Shown: in pieces, positions 40,833-51,910 of the stretch
Position numbering within the stretch: the stretch's first letter is position 1
Layout of the letters: every line of letters begins with the position of its first letter
Assembly: GCF_900608595.1 (NCBI RefSeq)
Contig: NZ_UWYY01000001.1
Location: 1-64,000 of the forward strand
DNA length: 64,000 nt
Direction: 5' to 3'
Origin: Promicromonospora panici
Lineage (GTDB): Bacteria > Actinomycetota > Actinomycetes > Actinomycetales > Cellulomonadaceae
Program-made: the position numbers and the translations under genes
Notes under the pieces: model-generated
Database searches by the model: none
Told to the model about the DNA's origin: nothing
Seen by the model: the letters and a program-made list of their open reading frames with translations, nothing else

Positions 40833-41741
40833 CTAGTTCGGCGGGAGGGGGAGGGTGATCTGGTCGGGGGTTCGGATCTCCGACCAGGCGCGCGCCCGCG
40901 GCAGGCGGTGGATGGTGATGTCAGGAGGCCGGACGCCCGACGGCGTCGGGGGCGGCTCCGCGAGCACGTCCGCCCCGGGCAGCGGGCCGAGGCCCAGGCG
41001 GGTCAGCGCGGCGATGTCCTCCACCGGCACCTGGTAGGTCCGGAACGGGCCCAGCGGCGGGATGTCGTCCCTGGCCAGTGCCTGTGCCGTGATCTCCTGG
41101 AGACGGGCGTCGTCGAGCTGCGGGGTCTGGTCCAGCACGAACCCGGTCGCCTGCAGCAGGTCGCCCGGCCCGACCCAGGCGACGATCTTCCAGAACAGGC
41201 GCGGGATGCGGACGCCGCGGTAGAGCGGGTCGTCGATGGTGAAGACCGGGCCGGTCTGGACCGCGAGGCGGTGGTCGTGCGTGGCGGCGTAGGTGAGCAC
41301 GTGGTCCTCGAGCCCGTTCCACAGCTCCTTGGACTGGTTGAACCTGTTCACCTGCGGCGCGGCGTTCGTATACGTGAACGTGTCGTGGTTGGCCCGGGCG
41401 GCCGTCTCGGCGTCGCCCCAGACGGGGTCGAGACGGCGCACCAGGTGACCGCGGTCGAGCGGGTTGCCCGAGTAGAGCTCGCTGCCCGACTGCTCGCCGG
41501 TCGGGACGCGGCCGTCCAGCCGCCACCGGCCGGTACGGCGCAGGGCCAGCAGTGTGGAGCCGTCGACCATGCAGGCGGTGGCCGCGGCCAGCCGCCGGCT
41601 CGGGTCCAGCAGGACCGAGAAGTGGGTGTAATCCAGAACACGTACCTCGACGGGCGAGACGGGGAGCGGGACGGTGAAACCGAGGAACTCTGCGTCGTAG
41701 CCGGTCACAGACAGACAGCCAACCAGAGTCGGACAGGTCAT
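40833..41741 (-). CDS. DNA/RNA non-specific endonuclease
   Basis: 302-residue beta-beta-alpha-metal nuclease. The DRGH motif is intact (LDRGHLVRR, His99 as general base) and the magnesium-binding Asn lies in APQVNRFNQSKELWNGLE. Usually such nucleases are secreted, but I see no convincing signal peptide from ATG 41741; starting at GTG 41708 does not create one. So it may be cytoplasmic or exported by another route. Convergent with the SDR gene, divergent from ppc. Confidence 0.85.
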   Translation of the reverse strand: MTCPTLVGCLSVTGYDAEFLGFTVPLPVSPVEVRVLDYTHFSVLLDPSRRLAAATACMVDGSTLLALRRTGRWRLDGRVPTGEQSGSELYSGNPLDRGHLVRRLDPVWGDAETAARANHDTFTYTNAAPQVNRFNQSKELWNGLEDHVLTYAATHDHRLAVQTGPVFTIDDPLYRGVRIPRLFWKIVAWVGPGDLLQATGFVLDQTPQLDDARLQEITAQALARDDIPPLGPFRTYQVPVEDIAALTRLGLGPLPGADVLAEPPPTPSGVRPPDITIHRLPRARAWSEIRTPDQITLPLPPN

Positions 41742-41790
41742 GGCCAGACCAACAATCGGACGCGATGAACGGGGAATGGCAATCTGGTCC

Positions 41791-41796
41791 TAGGCT
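41791..41796 (+). promoter_or_regulatory. -10 TAGGCT for ppc
   Basis: 7-nt spacer to GTG 41804. Confidence 0.6.
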
Positions 41797-41803
41797 CTAG
41801 CCC

Positions 41804-44491
<2,688 letters not shown>

Positions 44492-44500
44492 GCTGAGGTG

Positions 44501-44660
44501 GGGTGCGGTCGGTTGCGCGGGCGTTGTCCGTGAGTTCGGTCGGTCGCGCGGGTGTCGGCCGTGAGTTCGGTCGGTTGCTTCGAGATCGGTCCAACGATTG
44601 ACCGATCTCGAAGCATCGGACCGATCTCGACGAGGCAGCGATGCAACTGACCGAACTGGC
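44501..44660. repeat. Composite repeat region with a 16-bp hairpin
   Basis: Direct repeats of GTGAGTTCGGTCGGT (44530-44576) lead into a perfect 16-bp stem TGCTTCGAGATCGGTC / GACCGATCTCGAAGCA (44576-44591, 44600-44615). Another copy of the arm (ACCGATCTCG) and an inverted GCAACTGACCGAACTGGC follow. It occupies most of the 232-bp gap between ppc and the chelatase gene; no gene is supported in it. Confidence 0.75.
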
Positions 44661-44723
44661 GGCGTCTCGCGGACGTCAGGGCAGCGTCGGGCACGGAAGG
44701 ATCCAGCGAACGATGGGAAGACG

Positions 44724-45518
44724 ATGAGCGCAGTACTGGTCGGGACGTCCCACGGGACCGACGATCCTGCAGGTCAGGCCGCCGTTCGTGCACTGCTCGA
44801 CGGCGTCCGCGCGGCGCGGCCCGAGCTCGACGTGCGCGAGGCGTTCGTGGACGTGCAGCAGCCCGAGGTCGATGAGGTGCTGACCAGGGCGGTGCGGGAC
44901 GCACACACCGCCGCTGGCTACGGCGGCGGGTCCGGCCCGGTAGGGCCGACGGCGGTCGTCGTGCCGCTGCTGCTGTCGACCGGGTATCACGTGCGGCACG
45001 ACATCGCGCAGGCCGTTGGCACGGTGAACGCGGCGGGCGAGGGCGTCGCGGTCGCCGCCGAGCCACTTGGGCCGCACCCGCTGCTCGTCGACATCCTCGC
45101 CGACCGGTACGCCGCCGCCGAGGCCGCGCACGGCCCTTTCCGGTCCGACGACGCCGTCGTGCTCGCCGCCGCCGGCTCCTCGGTGGCGGCCGCGGCGATC
45201 GCCGTCGAGGAGGTCACCAGCGCGCTGGCGCAGCGGCTGGGGCGGCCCGTGACGCCGTCGTACGGGGCGGGCGCCGAGCCGCGCGTCCCTGCCGCGGTGG
45301 CCGCGGCACGGGCTGCCGCCGGCACCGCTGTCTCAGGCGCGGCGCGCGTGATCGTCGTGTCCTACCTGCTCGCGCCCGGATACTTCCTGGACCGCGTGCT
45401 GGAGGCGGGCGCCGACGTCGTGACCGAACCGGTCGCCGGCCCGGCCGGAGCCGAGAAGGCGGACCCGCGCCTGGTCCAGGTGGTGCTGGACCGCTACGAC
45501 GCGGCGATCAGCTCCTGA
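44724..45518 (+). CDS. CbiX/SirB-type sirohydrochlorin chelatase
   Basis: 264 residues with two similar halves of the class II chelatase fold. The N-terminal half has the metal-site GTSHGT and the strand VVVPLLLSTGYHVRHDI with His residues; the second half begins LAAAGSS and has VVSYLLAPGYFLDRV. Such enzymes insert Co or Fe into sirohydrochlorin for cobalamin or siroheme. No other porphyrin genes are nearby. ATG 44724 gives the family N-terminus MSAVLVGTSHG. Confidence 0.87.
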   Translation: MSAVLVGTSHGTDDPAGQAAVRALLDGVRAARPELDVREAFVDVQQPEVDEVLTRAVRDAHTAAGYGGGSGPVGPTAVVVPLLLSTGYHVRHDIAQAVGTVNAAGEGVAVAAEPLGPHPLLVDILADRYAAAEAAHGPFRSDDAVVLAAAGSSVAAAAIAVEEVTSALAQRLGRPVTPSYGAGAEPRVPAAVAAARAAAGTAVSGAARVIVVSYLLAPGYFLDRVLEAGADVVTEPVAGPAGAEKADPRLVQVVLDRYDAAISS

Positions 45519-45521
45519 TCC

Positions 45522-45569
45522 ACCTGTCAGACGCACAGGTCACCGGAGTGACCCGTGGGTCTGACAGGT
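45522..45569. repeat. Dispersed palindrome family C, copy 1
   Basis: 22-nt arms (45522-45543, 45548-45569) pair at 20 of 22 positions around a CGGA tetraloop, in the gap between convergent genes. Copy 2 is at 61292-61336. Confidence 0.85.
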
Positions 45570-45579
45570 CCGGGAGCGC

Positions 45580-46512
45580 TCAGGCCCAGCCGAACGCGAT
45601 GCGCACCCGCTCCACGCTGGACCTCAGGCCCCACTGCTCGGTCAGCGCCGCGAGCGCCTCGGGATCGGCGGGCGCCGTGGGCACCTTCGGATCGAACTCC
45701 GGCAGCGGCACGTCCCGCGCCACCTGCACCACGACGGGCGCGACCTGAAGGTAGGCGTCGGCCTCCAGGAGGCGACGACGCTGGGTCGAGGTCAGGCCAG
45801 GGTCTCCGGCGTCCCGGGCCGCGAGGATCCCTGCCAGGGTGCCGTACTGGGCGAGCAGCCTTGCGGCCGTCTTCTCGCCGACGCCGGGTACGCCCGGCAA
45901 GCCGTCGCTCGGGTCGCCGCGGAGGGTCGCCATGTCGGCGTAGGCCTGCCCCGAGGCCACGCCGTACTTCTCGGCCAGCCGCTTCTCGTTCACCACGTCG
46001 GGGTCGCGGATGCCGCGCGCGGGGTACAGCACCCGGACGCCGGCGGCGTCGTCGACCAGCTGGAACAGGTCGCGGTCGCCCGTGACGATGTCCACCGGCC
46101 CGGTCTGCTCCGTGACCGCGCGGGTGGTCAGGGTGCCGATGACGTCGTCCGCCTCGTAGCCGGGTACCCCCACGCGCGCGATGCCGAGCGCCGCGAGCAG
46201 GTCCACGATGATCGGCACCTGCGCGAGCAGCACCTCGGGCACCTCCTCGATGCCGGTGGTGCCGGGCACCTCCTGCGCGACCCGGTGCGCCTTGTAGCTG
46301 GGGATGGCCTCGACCCGGAAGGCGGGTCGCCAGTCGTCGTCCCAGCACGCGACCATGCGGTCGGAACCGTGCGTCGTGGTGAGCCACGCGATGGTGTCCA
46401 GCAGGCCGCGGACGGCGTTGACCGGCATGCCGTTGGGCGCCCGCAGCGAGTCGGGGACGCCGAAGAACGCGCGGAAGTACAGCGAGGCGGTATCGAGGAG
46501 CATGAGGCTCAT
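45580..46512 (-). CDS. 5'-3' exonuclease (Pol I N-terminal type)
   Basis: 310 residues. MLLDTASLYFRAFFGVP, the acidic metal cluster (WDDDWRP, YEADDVIGTL, VTGDRDLFQLV) and the helix-hairpin-helix GDPSDGLPGVPGVGEKTAARLL place it with the flap/5'-3' exonuclease family. It is a stand-alone version without polymerase domains, common in actinobacteria. Start 46512 has no ribosome binding site; CAGGCT 6 nt upstream could be a -10. Convergent with the chelatase gene. Confidence 0.93.
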   Translation of the reverse strand: MSLMLLDTASLYFRAFFGVPDSLRAPNGMPVNAVRGLLDTIAWLTTTHGSDRMVACWDDDWRPAFRVEAIPSYKAHRVAQEVPGTTGIEEVPEVLLAQVPIIVDLLAALGIARVGVPGYEADDVIGTLTTRAVTEQTGPVDIVTGDRDLFQLVDDAAGVRVLYPARGIRDPDVVNEKRLAEKYGVASGQAYADMATLRGDPSDGLPGVPGVGEKTAARLLAQYGTLAGILAARDAGDPGLTSTQRRRLLEADAYLQVAPVVVQVARDVPLPEFDPKVPTAPADPEALAALTEQWGLRSSVERVRIAFGWA

Positions 46513-46518
46513 GCAGGA

Positions 46519-46524
46519 AGCCTG
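46519..46524 (-). promoter_or_regulatory. Weak -10-like CAGGCT for the exonuclease gene
   Basis: 6-nt spacer to ATG 46512. Confidence 0.3.
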
Positions 46525-46639
46525 CCACGACCCTCTGACACGCGTGTGCTCGAGGCGCCGGCGTCCGCCGTCGTGGCGCGTTGCAGGACTGATCCCGATG
46601 AAATACGCGCCGAAAGCCGGTTCCGGGCCGGTGTGCCCG

Positions 46640-46645
46640 TAGTGT
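46640..46645 (+). promoter_or_regulatory. -10 TAGTGT for the hypothetical at 46652
   Basis: 6-nt spacer to ATG 46652. Confidence 0.5.
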
Positions 46646-46651
46646 CCGAAC

Positions 46652-47050
46652 ATGGCAAGCAAAGAACAACAGGTGACCGAGGTCATCGAGGGCCTCGGCC
46701 TTGGCATGACAGCGGCCGGCGAGACGAGCGTGACCTCCGCGAGGGCGGACCTCGAGCGCGCACTGCGCCACGCCTGGTCGAGCTGGGCGCACACGAGCGA
46801 CTACCCGTTGATCGACCGGGTGCAGAAGCCGGAGAACGAGCTCCGGTCCGGGATCCAGGGCTCGAACCGGCGGACGAACGCGGCAGTCGTCTGGCGGGAG
46901 GTCGACGGCCGGTTCGTCGTCGACGTCACGCTGGTGAACAGGACGCCGGAGGAAGCGGCGCGCTTCGTCGGCGATCGGCCGCTCGAGGAGTGGACGCAGC
47001 TCGCAGAGCTCTTCCTCGGCGCGCTCGACCCCGGCGGGGTGCCTGTGTGA
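46652..47050 (+). CDS. Conserved hypothetical protein
   Basis: 132 residues, soluble, no signal peptide. I do not recognise a named family. It has a predicted alpha/beta make-up: N-terminal helices (QQVTEVIEGLGLGM, ARADLERALRHAWSSW), a charged loop and two strands (TNAAVVWREVDGRFVVDVTLV), then an amphipathic end (EWTQLAELFLGAL). GC3 is high throughout and the -10 hexamer 6 nt upstream supports a real gene. Isolated between an exonuclease (divergent) and the fluoride-channel operon (convergent). Confidence 0.7.
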   Translation: MASKEQQVTEVIEGLGLGMTAAGETSVTSARADLERALRHAWSSWAHTSDYPLIDRVQKPENELRSGIQGSNRRTNAAVVWREVDGRFVVDVTLVNRTPEEAARFVGDRPLEEWTQLAELFLGALDPGGVPV

Positions 47051-47107
47051 GGGACGGTGCCCACGGCACACGGATGACGGCGATCGCAGGCGACGCTTCG
47101 AGCCCGG

Positions 47108-47503
47108 TCAGCCGAACAGTCTGCCCACCGCCACGCCCAGTCCGGCTGCCGTGACGGTGATCATCAGCGTGCCCAGGGTGTTCGCCACCGCGAGGTGCAT
47201 CCGGCCGGACTGGGCCAGACGCACGGACTCCACGGTGGCTGTGGAAAACGTGGTGAACCCGCCGCACAGTCCCACCGTGACGGCGAGCTGCAGCACCGTG
47301 GCGGTGTCGGCGGACACACCGAAGCGCATCAGCGCGAAGAACAGCGTCGAGAACACCCCGATGAGGAACGAGCCCACGACGTTCACGACGAACGTCCCCC
47401 ACGGGAACCCGCCGCTGTGCCGGGAGCGGATCTCGCCGTCGACCACGAACCGGGCGGCGGCGCCGATGCCACCCCCTACGGCCACCACGAGCAGCTCGAT
47501 CAT
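47108..47503 (-). CDS. crcB: Fluoride ion channel Fluc subunit 2
   Basis: 131-residue CrcB/Fluc protein with four membrane helices. Motifs VGGGIGAAARFVVD and VGLCGGFTTFSTATVES match the sodium-site and pore signatures. In many Gram-positives two adjacent Fluc genes encode a heterodimeric fluoride exporter, and the companion lies 4 nt upstream. ATG 47503 follows AGGTGACGGG, which contains the stop of the first subunit. No fluoride riboswitch was recognised upstream of the operon. Confidence 0.93.
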   Translation of the reverse strand: MIELLVVAVGGGIGAAARFVVDGEIRSRHSGGFPWGTFVVNVVGSFLIGVFSTLFFALMRFGVSADTATVLQLAVTVGLCGGFTTFSTATVESVRLAQSGRMHLAVANTLGTLMITVTAAGLGVAVGRLFG

Positions 47504-47507
47504 CCCG

Positions 47508-48029
47508 TCACCTACGCTTCCGACGTTGATCGGCGCGCGCCGCGATCGCGATCCCGCCGAGACATGCAGCGGTGCCGCCCACGAGCGTGAGCACCACGTA
47601 CAGCAGGGCGAGCCAGGCGGACACATCGACGAGCAGCCGCTGCGTCTCCAGGGCCAACGCCGAGTAGGTGGTGAACCCGCCGAGCACGCCCGTGCCGATG
47701 CCGAGTCGGATCTTGCGACGTCGCACGGTCTCGCGGCCGCGGCGGGAGAGGGCTTCCAGAAGGTATCCCAGGGCGAGCGCGCCGACCACGTTGACCACGA
47801 GCGTCCCGATCGGGAACCAGAGCACCGTCTCGGCCGTGCTCGGGAACAGGATGGTCAGCGGCGTCAGGAGCACGCCCGCCCAGATGCTCAGCAGGTACCG
47901 GGCAACTGAGCCGCCGGCCCCGCCGAGCGCGACCAGCCCGACGTACCGCCAGTCGCGGTGCGGTGCTCGTGTCACGCGGCGTGCTCCCTCGTGAGCGCTC
48001 GACAGGTCTTGGGAGAACCTATCGTTCAC
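47508..48029 (-). CDS. crcB: Fluoride ion channel Fluc subunit 1
   Basis: 173 residues, longer than usual because of a 25-residue hydrophilic N-terminus and an internal basic loop (SRRGRETVRRRKIRL). Motifs LGGAGGSVARYLLS and GVLGGFTTYSALALE are present. GTG 48029 overlaps the stop of the universal stress protein gene (GTGA), so usp-crcB-crcB are one operon with coupled translation. Confidence 0.93.
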   Translation of the reverse strand: MNDRFSQDLSSAHEGARRVTRAPHRDWRYVGLVALGGAGGSVARYLLSIWAGVLLTPLTILFPSTAETVLWFPIGTLVVNVVGALALGYLLEALSRRGRETVRRRKIRLGIGTGVLGGFTTYSALALETQRLLVDVSAWLALLYVVLTLVGGTAACLGGIAIAARADQRRKRR

Positions 48030-48487
48030 GGGGCCGACGTCGTCTCGGGGAGGACTACGACAGGGCGCGGCTGGTTATGGATGAGCCGGCCGGCGACGGT
48101 CCCGCCCACGAGGTTCGTCGCCCAGCCGCGCAGGCCGGGCCGTGCGGCGCCGACGACGATCATCGCGGCCCCCACCTCGTCGGCCACGCGACCCAGCTCG
48201 GCGGCCGGGTCACCGGCGCCCCGCAGGGCGCTCCATGGCAGGCCGACGTCGGCCATCGCCCGGTTCAGCCCGTCCAGGACGTCGGCACCGTACGCGTCGG
48301 AGGACACGGCAATGTCCGGGTCCACCGACACGGTGAATCCTCGTGAGTCCGAGACGGCTGTCTCGTCCACCCACACACATACGAGCTCGATCAGGCTTCC
48401 ACCCAGCGACTGGACGAGCGACGCTGCCCGCCGAGCCAGGTCTGGGTGCTTGTGGTCGACGCCGACCACCACGGATCGCACAGTCAC
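48026..48487 (-). CDS. Universal stress protein (UspA fold)
   Basis: 153-residue single-domain Usp. N-terminal strand VVVGVDHKHPDLARRA and the ATP-loop-like end IVVGAARPGLRGW...VVVLPE are typical, although the glycine pattern of the nucleotide loop is degenerate. It is first in the operon with the two fluoride-channel genes, which is unusual and suggests a link to ion stress. GTG 48487 sits 7 nt behind TACCCT with no ribosome binding site. Confidence 0.85.
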   Translation of the reverse strand: MTVRSVVVGVDHKHPDLARRAASLVQSLGGSLIELVCVWVDETAVSDSRGFTVSVDPDIAVSSDAYGADVLDGLNRAMADVGLPWSALRGAGDPAAELGRVADEVGAAMIVVGAARPGLRGWATNLVGGTVAGRLIHNQPRPVVVLPETTSAP

Positions 48488-48494
48488 CCTCGTG

Positions 48495-48500
48495 AGGGTA
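48495..48500 (-). promoter_or_regulatory. -10 TACCCT for the usp-crcB operon
   Basis: 7-nt spacer to GTG 48487. Confidence 0.55.
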
Positions 48501-48511
48501 TTGCCAAATGC

Positions 48512-49534
48512 CTAGTCGAGGTGGCTCGGCAGGCCGAATCGGGGGAACCACTTCTCCGTGTCGAGGAAAGTGGTGATGCCGGTGATGTGCGTGCCGTCGT
48601 TCTCCAGCACCACGACACCCCAGGGGTAGTGGCCACCCTTCGGGTCCTGCTTGTACTGCGCGAACCCCGGCGTGCCGTTGACGTGGATGGGCACGCAGCG
48701 CGAACCCTCGCATGCGCTGCCAGGCCCGAGCAGCCACGCCTGGATGTTCTCGATGCCCTCCAGCCACATGGCGTAGGGCGGCATGTTCATGACCGCGTCC
48801 TCGCGGAGCAGGTTGGCCAGCGCCGTCATGTCGTAACGCTCGAACGCCTCGACGTACCGCTCCAGCAGCTTCGACTCGTCCGCCGACGTAGGCGCCGACG
48901 ACCCCGAGGTGTCCGACCGGTCCGGTGCCTTGTCGGCGAGGGTGGCCCGTGCGCGCTGGAGCGCACTGTTCACCGAGGCCACCGAGGTGTCGAGCAGCGT
49001 GGCGACCTCCGTGGCCGGCCACCGCAGCACCTCCCGCAGGATCAGCACCGCGCGCTGCTTGGCCGGCAGGTGCTGCAGGGCCGCGACGAACGCGAGCCGC
49101 ACCGACTCCCGCGCGACGGCCGTGTCGGCGGGATCGCTGGCTCCGGGCAGCACGTGCTCGGTCGGCACCGGCTCCACCCAGGCGTACTCGGGCAGCACCG
49201 TCGCGAGGCTCTCCTCGACCGGATCGACGGAGGCGCCGAGGCCCATGGGCCGCTCGCGCTTGGCCCGGCTGGAGCCAAGCTGGTCGAAGCACACGTTGGT
49301 GGCAATCCGGTACAGCCACGTGCGCAGCGAGGAGCGGCCCTCGAACCGCTCGTACGACCGCCACGCGCGAAGGAGTGTCTCCTGTACCGCGTCGTCGGCG
49401 TCGAACGCGCCGCCAAGCAGCCGGTAGCAGTATCCGGTGAGCTCCCGGCGGTAGACCTCAAGTTCGGCCGATAGCTCGTCCGGGGCGAGGTCTCCGCCGG
49501 TACTTTGCTTTGGGTGTGACGCTGTCTGTGCCAT
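48512..49534 (-). CDS. ECF sigma factor with a SnoaL-like C-terminal domain (SigG type)
   Basis: 340 residues. Sigma region 2 (YCYRLLGGAFDADDAVQETLLRAWRSYERFEGR, about 35-100) and region 4 (LPAKQRAVLILREVLRWPATEVATLLDTSVASVNSALQRAR, about 160-200) are followed by about 130 residues of a SnoaL/NTF2-like domain (MNMPPYAMWLEGIENI). Such factors lack a classical anti-sigma and are thought to be controlled by the extra domain. ATG 49534 lies 7 nt behind TACGGT. It heads away from the GAF/PP2C regulator on the same strand. Confidence 0.92.
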   Translation of the reverse strand: MAQTASHPKQSTGGDLAPDELSAELEVYRRELTGYCYRLLGGAFDADDAVQETLLRAWRSYERFEGRSSLRTWLYRIATNVCFDQLGSSRAKRERPMGLGASVDPVEESLATVLPEYAWVEPVPTEHVLPGASDPADTAVARESVRLAFVAALQHLPAKQRAVLILREVLRWPATEVATLLDTSVASVNSALQRARATLADKAPDRSDTSGSSAPTSADESKLLERYVEAFERYDMTALANLLREDAVMNMPPYAMWLEGIENIQAWLLGPGSACEGSRCVPIHVNGTPGFAQYKQDPKGGHYPWGVVVLENDGTHITGITTFLDTEKWFPRFGLPSHLD

Positions 49535-49541
49535 GCATCAC

Positions 49542-49547
49542 ACCGTA
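49542..49547 (-). promoter_or_regulatory. -10 TACGGT for the SigG-type gene
   Basis: 7-nt spacer to ATG 49534. Confidence 0.5.
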
Positions 49548-49623
49548 CGCGGGACCACTGACACGCCGGCCGGGATTCGACCCTGGCCGAAGCAGCTTGC
49601 CGAAGTTCACCCTGGTGTGCGGG

Positions 49624-51819
49624 TCACGCCAAGTCGAGCTCGAACCAGACGGTCTTGCCGATCCGCCGGTTCGTGCGTACGCCCCCCGGGCGCTGCGCCG
49701 CCGGAGGCTCACCGTGCCGGTCCACGCCCCAACGGGACGCGAGCCGCTCGAGGAACTGCACGCCGCGCCCGCCGAACTCGGTGACCGTCGGGTCGCGCAG
49801 CTCGGGCTGCACGGTCGACGAGTCGCGCACACCGATCCGCAGCCGCTTCAGGTCGACCTCGACGGTCGCGGTGAACGGCGCCTGCCCGTGGTCGACGGCG
49901 TTGGTCAGCACCTCCGACGTCAGCAGCATCACCGTGCGGCGCAGCGGCATCGGCACGCCGCAGCTCTCCAGCACGTCGTCGACCCAGATACGGGCGGGGC
50001 CGACGTCGCACAGCGAGGGGGCGAGCTTGCGTTCCGCCGTGGCGGGACGCCCGAGCGACGGCGGGCCCGACGGCGCCGCGGCCCGCACCCGGACGGCGAG
50101 CACGGCGACGTCGTCCCGCTGGTCGTCCGATGCGAGGCGGCGCACCAGGGTGACCGGCAGCGCGGCGGTGGCCGTGTCGCCTAGCACGCCGAGCGTCTTC
50201 TGCAGGCGGTTCAGCCACTGGTCGGGCGTCGTGCCGCGCTGCTCGGCGAGGCCGTCCGTGTAGAGCAGGAGGGTGTCGCCGGGATAAAGGGTGGTGACGT
50301 GGTCGGTGCGTTTCGACGTCGGGCGAACGCCGAGCATCATGTCCGGCAGCACCGCCAGGCGCTCCACGTTCCCGTCTTGCCGGAGCACGAGGGGCGGCGG
50401 GTGACCGGCCGTGGACCAGGTGAGGTGGTAAGCCCCTGGAACCCGCTCCAGGCGGGCCACCACGGCGGTCCCGCTGGCGAGCAGCCCCAGGCCCGAGTTG
50501 GCCTTGTCCAGCAGGGACAGCAGGGCCGACGGCGACTCGTCGTGGCTCCATGCGAACGCACGCAGCAGGGACCGGAGCTGGCCCATCTTGGCCGCTGCGC
50601 GCATGTCGTGGCCGGTCACGTCGCCGATCATGAACATGGTCACGTCGTCGTCGACCGCCACGGCGTCGTACCAGTCGCCGCCGATCTGGTCGGAGCGCGT
50701 GGCCGGCGCGTACGTGGCCGCCATGTCGAGGTGAGGTACCTCGGGCAGGCGGCTGAGCATCGCGCGCTGCAGGGTCTTCGCGGACTCGCGGCGCTCCTCC
50801 AGGAGGCGTGCGCGTTCGAGAGCGTGTCCCGTGTAGTGCGCGAGGCCGGTCTGGAGCGCGTACGAGTCCTTGTCCGGTCCGCGGTCGTGGTCCCACGACA
50901 GCGCGATGACGGCGACCACGGCCCCGGCCGTCACGACGGGGAGGAATGCCCGGGCGCCGATCTCCGGGTCGCACAGGTCCTTGACCTCGGGGTATGCCGA
51001 GAACATCTCGTCGCCCGTCCGGAAGAACAAGGGCTGCCCGGTGCGCGCCGCCTCGGCCAGCGGCCGCTGCTCGTCCAGCTTGGCCTGCCGGAGCCGCTGG
51101 GGGAACTGCGGCTCCGCGTGAACGAGGGAGCGGTAGGTGATGCCCCGGCCGTCCGCGTCGGCCACGGCGAACGCGCAGTACCGCGCGCCGATGCCCGCCG
51201 TGCCGACCTCGATGATGACCTCTTCCACCTGGTCCATCGTGTTCGCGTTGGCGAACGCCTCGCTCAAGGACAGCAGGAACCGGCTGCGGCGGTTGGCCCG
51301 GACCGCGGTCTCCTGGATGCGCCGCGCTCGCTCGCGCTCGGCGCGCAGGCGTAGCTCGGCGGTGCACGCCGCGGCGAGGTCGGCGAGCGAGTCCCGGTCG
51401 TCCTGGGACCACTCGCGCGGCTCATCCACCACCGCGCAGAGCGCCCCGACGGCGCGCCCCCGCAGATCGAAGACCGGATAACCGGCGAGCGCGACCAGGC
51501 CCATCTCGCGCACCAGGTAGCTGTCGCGCAGCACGGGGTCCTCGCGGGCGTCAGATGTCACCACCGGCTCGCCGCGAGTAGTGATGACGTTGGTGAGCGT
51601 GCCGGGGTGCTGCAGCATCCGGTTCGACTGCATGGGCTCCGGCATCCCCGACGCGCCCGCGAGCACTTGCCCCTCGCGGACCACGAAGTACACGACGGCG
51701 GCGGGCACGCGCAGGTGGCGTCGAACCAGACGAGCGAACCGGTCGAATGCCTCGTCCGCAGTGGGTGAACCGAGACCGACGTGCTCGAGGTCTCGCAACG
51801 CCTGGAGGTCCGTCGGCAT
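49624..51819 (-). CDS. GAF-GAF-PP2C (SpoIIE) phosphatase with C-terminal anti-sigma-type ATPase domain
   Basis: 731 residues, soluble. Two GAF sensory domains (about 15-160 and 185-340) precede a SpoIIE/RsbU-type PP2C domain (SDQIGGDWYDAV, MIGDVTGHDMRAA, LLYTDGLAE; about 360-575) and an RsbW-like HATPase domain (LTSEVLTNAVDHGQAPFTATVEV, GGRGVQFLERLA; about 600-731). Phosphatase and kinase activities toward anti-sigma antagonists thus sit in one chain, common in actinobacteria. The start has AATACT 6 nt upstream. Confidence 0.92.
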   Translation of the reverse strand: MPTDLQALRDLEHVGLGSPTADEAFDRFARLVRRHLRVPAAVVYFVVREGQVLAGASGMPEPMQSNRMLQHPGTLTNVITTRGEPVVTSDAREDPVLRDSYLVREMGLVALAGYPVFDLRGRAVGALCAVVDEPREWSQDDRDSLADLAAACTAELRLRAERERARRIQETAVRANRRSRFLLSLSEAFANANTMDQVEEVIIEVGTAGIGARYCAFAVADADGRGITYRSLVHAEPQFPQRLRQAKLDEQRPLAEAARTGQPLFFRTGDEMFSAYPEVKDLCDPEIGARAFLPVVTAGAVVAVIALSWDHDRGPDKDSYALQTGLAHYTGHALERARLLEERRESAKTLQRAMLSRLPEVPHLDMAATYAPATRSDQIGGDWYDAVAVDDDVTMFMIGDVTGHDMRAAAKMGQLRSLLRAFAWSHDESPSALLSLLDKANSGLGLLASGTAVVARLERVPGAYHLTWSTAGHPPPLVLRQDGNVERLAVLPDMMLGVRPTSKRTDHVTTLYPGDTLLLYTDGLAEQRGTTPDQWLNRLQKTLGVLGDTATAALPVTLVRRLASDDQRDDVAVLAVRVRAAAPSGPPSLGRPATAERKLAPSLCDVGPARIWVDDVLESCGVPMPLRRTVMLLTSEVLTNAVDHGQAPFTATVEVDLKRLRIGVRDSSTVQPELRDPTVTEFGGRGVQFLERLASRWGVDRHGEPPAAQRPGGVRTNRRIGKTVWFELDLA

Positions 51820-51825
51820 CTGCTC

Positions 51826-51831
51826 AGTATT
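51826..51831 (-). promoter_or_regulatory. -10 AATACT for the GAF-PP2C gene
   Basis: 6-nt spacer to ATG 51819; five of six match TATACT. Confidence 0.4.
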
Positions 51832-51910
51832 GCCAGAGAAGGGCGCGTGCGCGACAGATGTACCGGATGTGTCCCTTTTGCGCCGGGCAGATAGTCTCCG
51901 GCGCTCGCGG

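Noticed and set aside
40833-41741. Toxin or phage-derived nuclease
   Set aside because: No immunity gene, export domain or phage neighbours; only the nuclease family itself is supported.
49568-49605. tRNA T-arm-like sequence (GGTCGAATCCCGGC on the minus strand) upstream of the SigG-type gene
   Set aside because: No acceptor, D or anticodon stems can be folded around it; chance match in GC-rich DNA.
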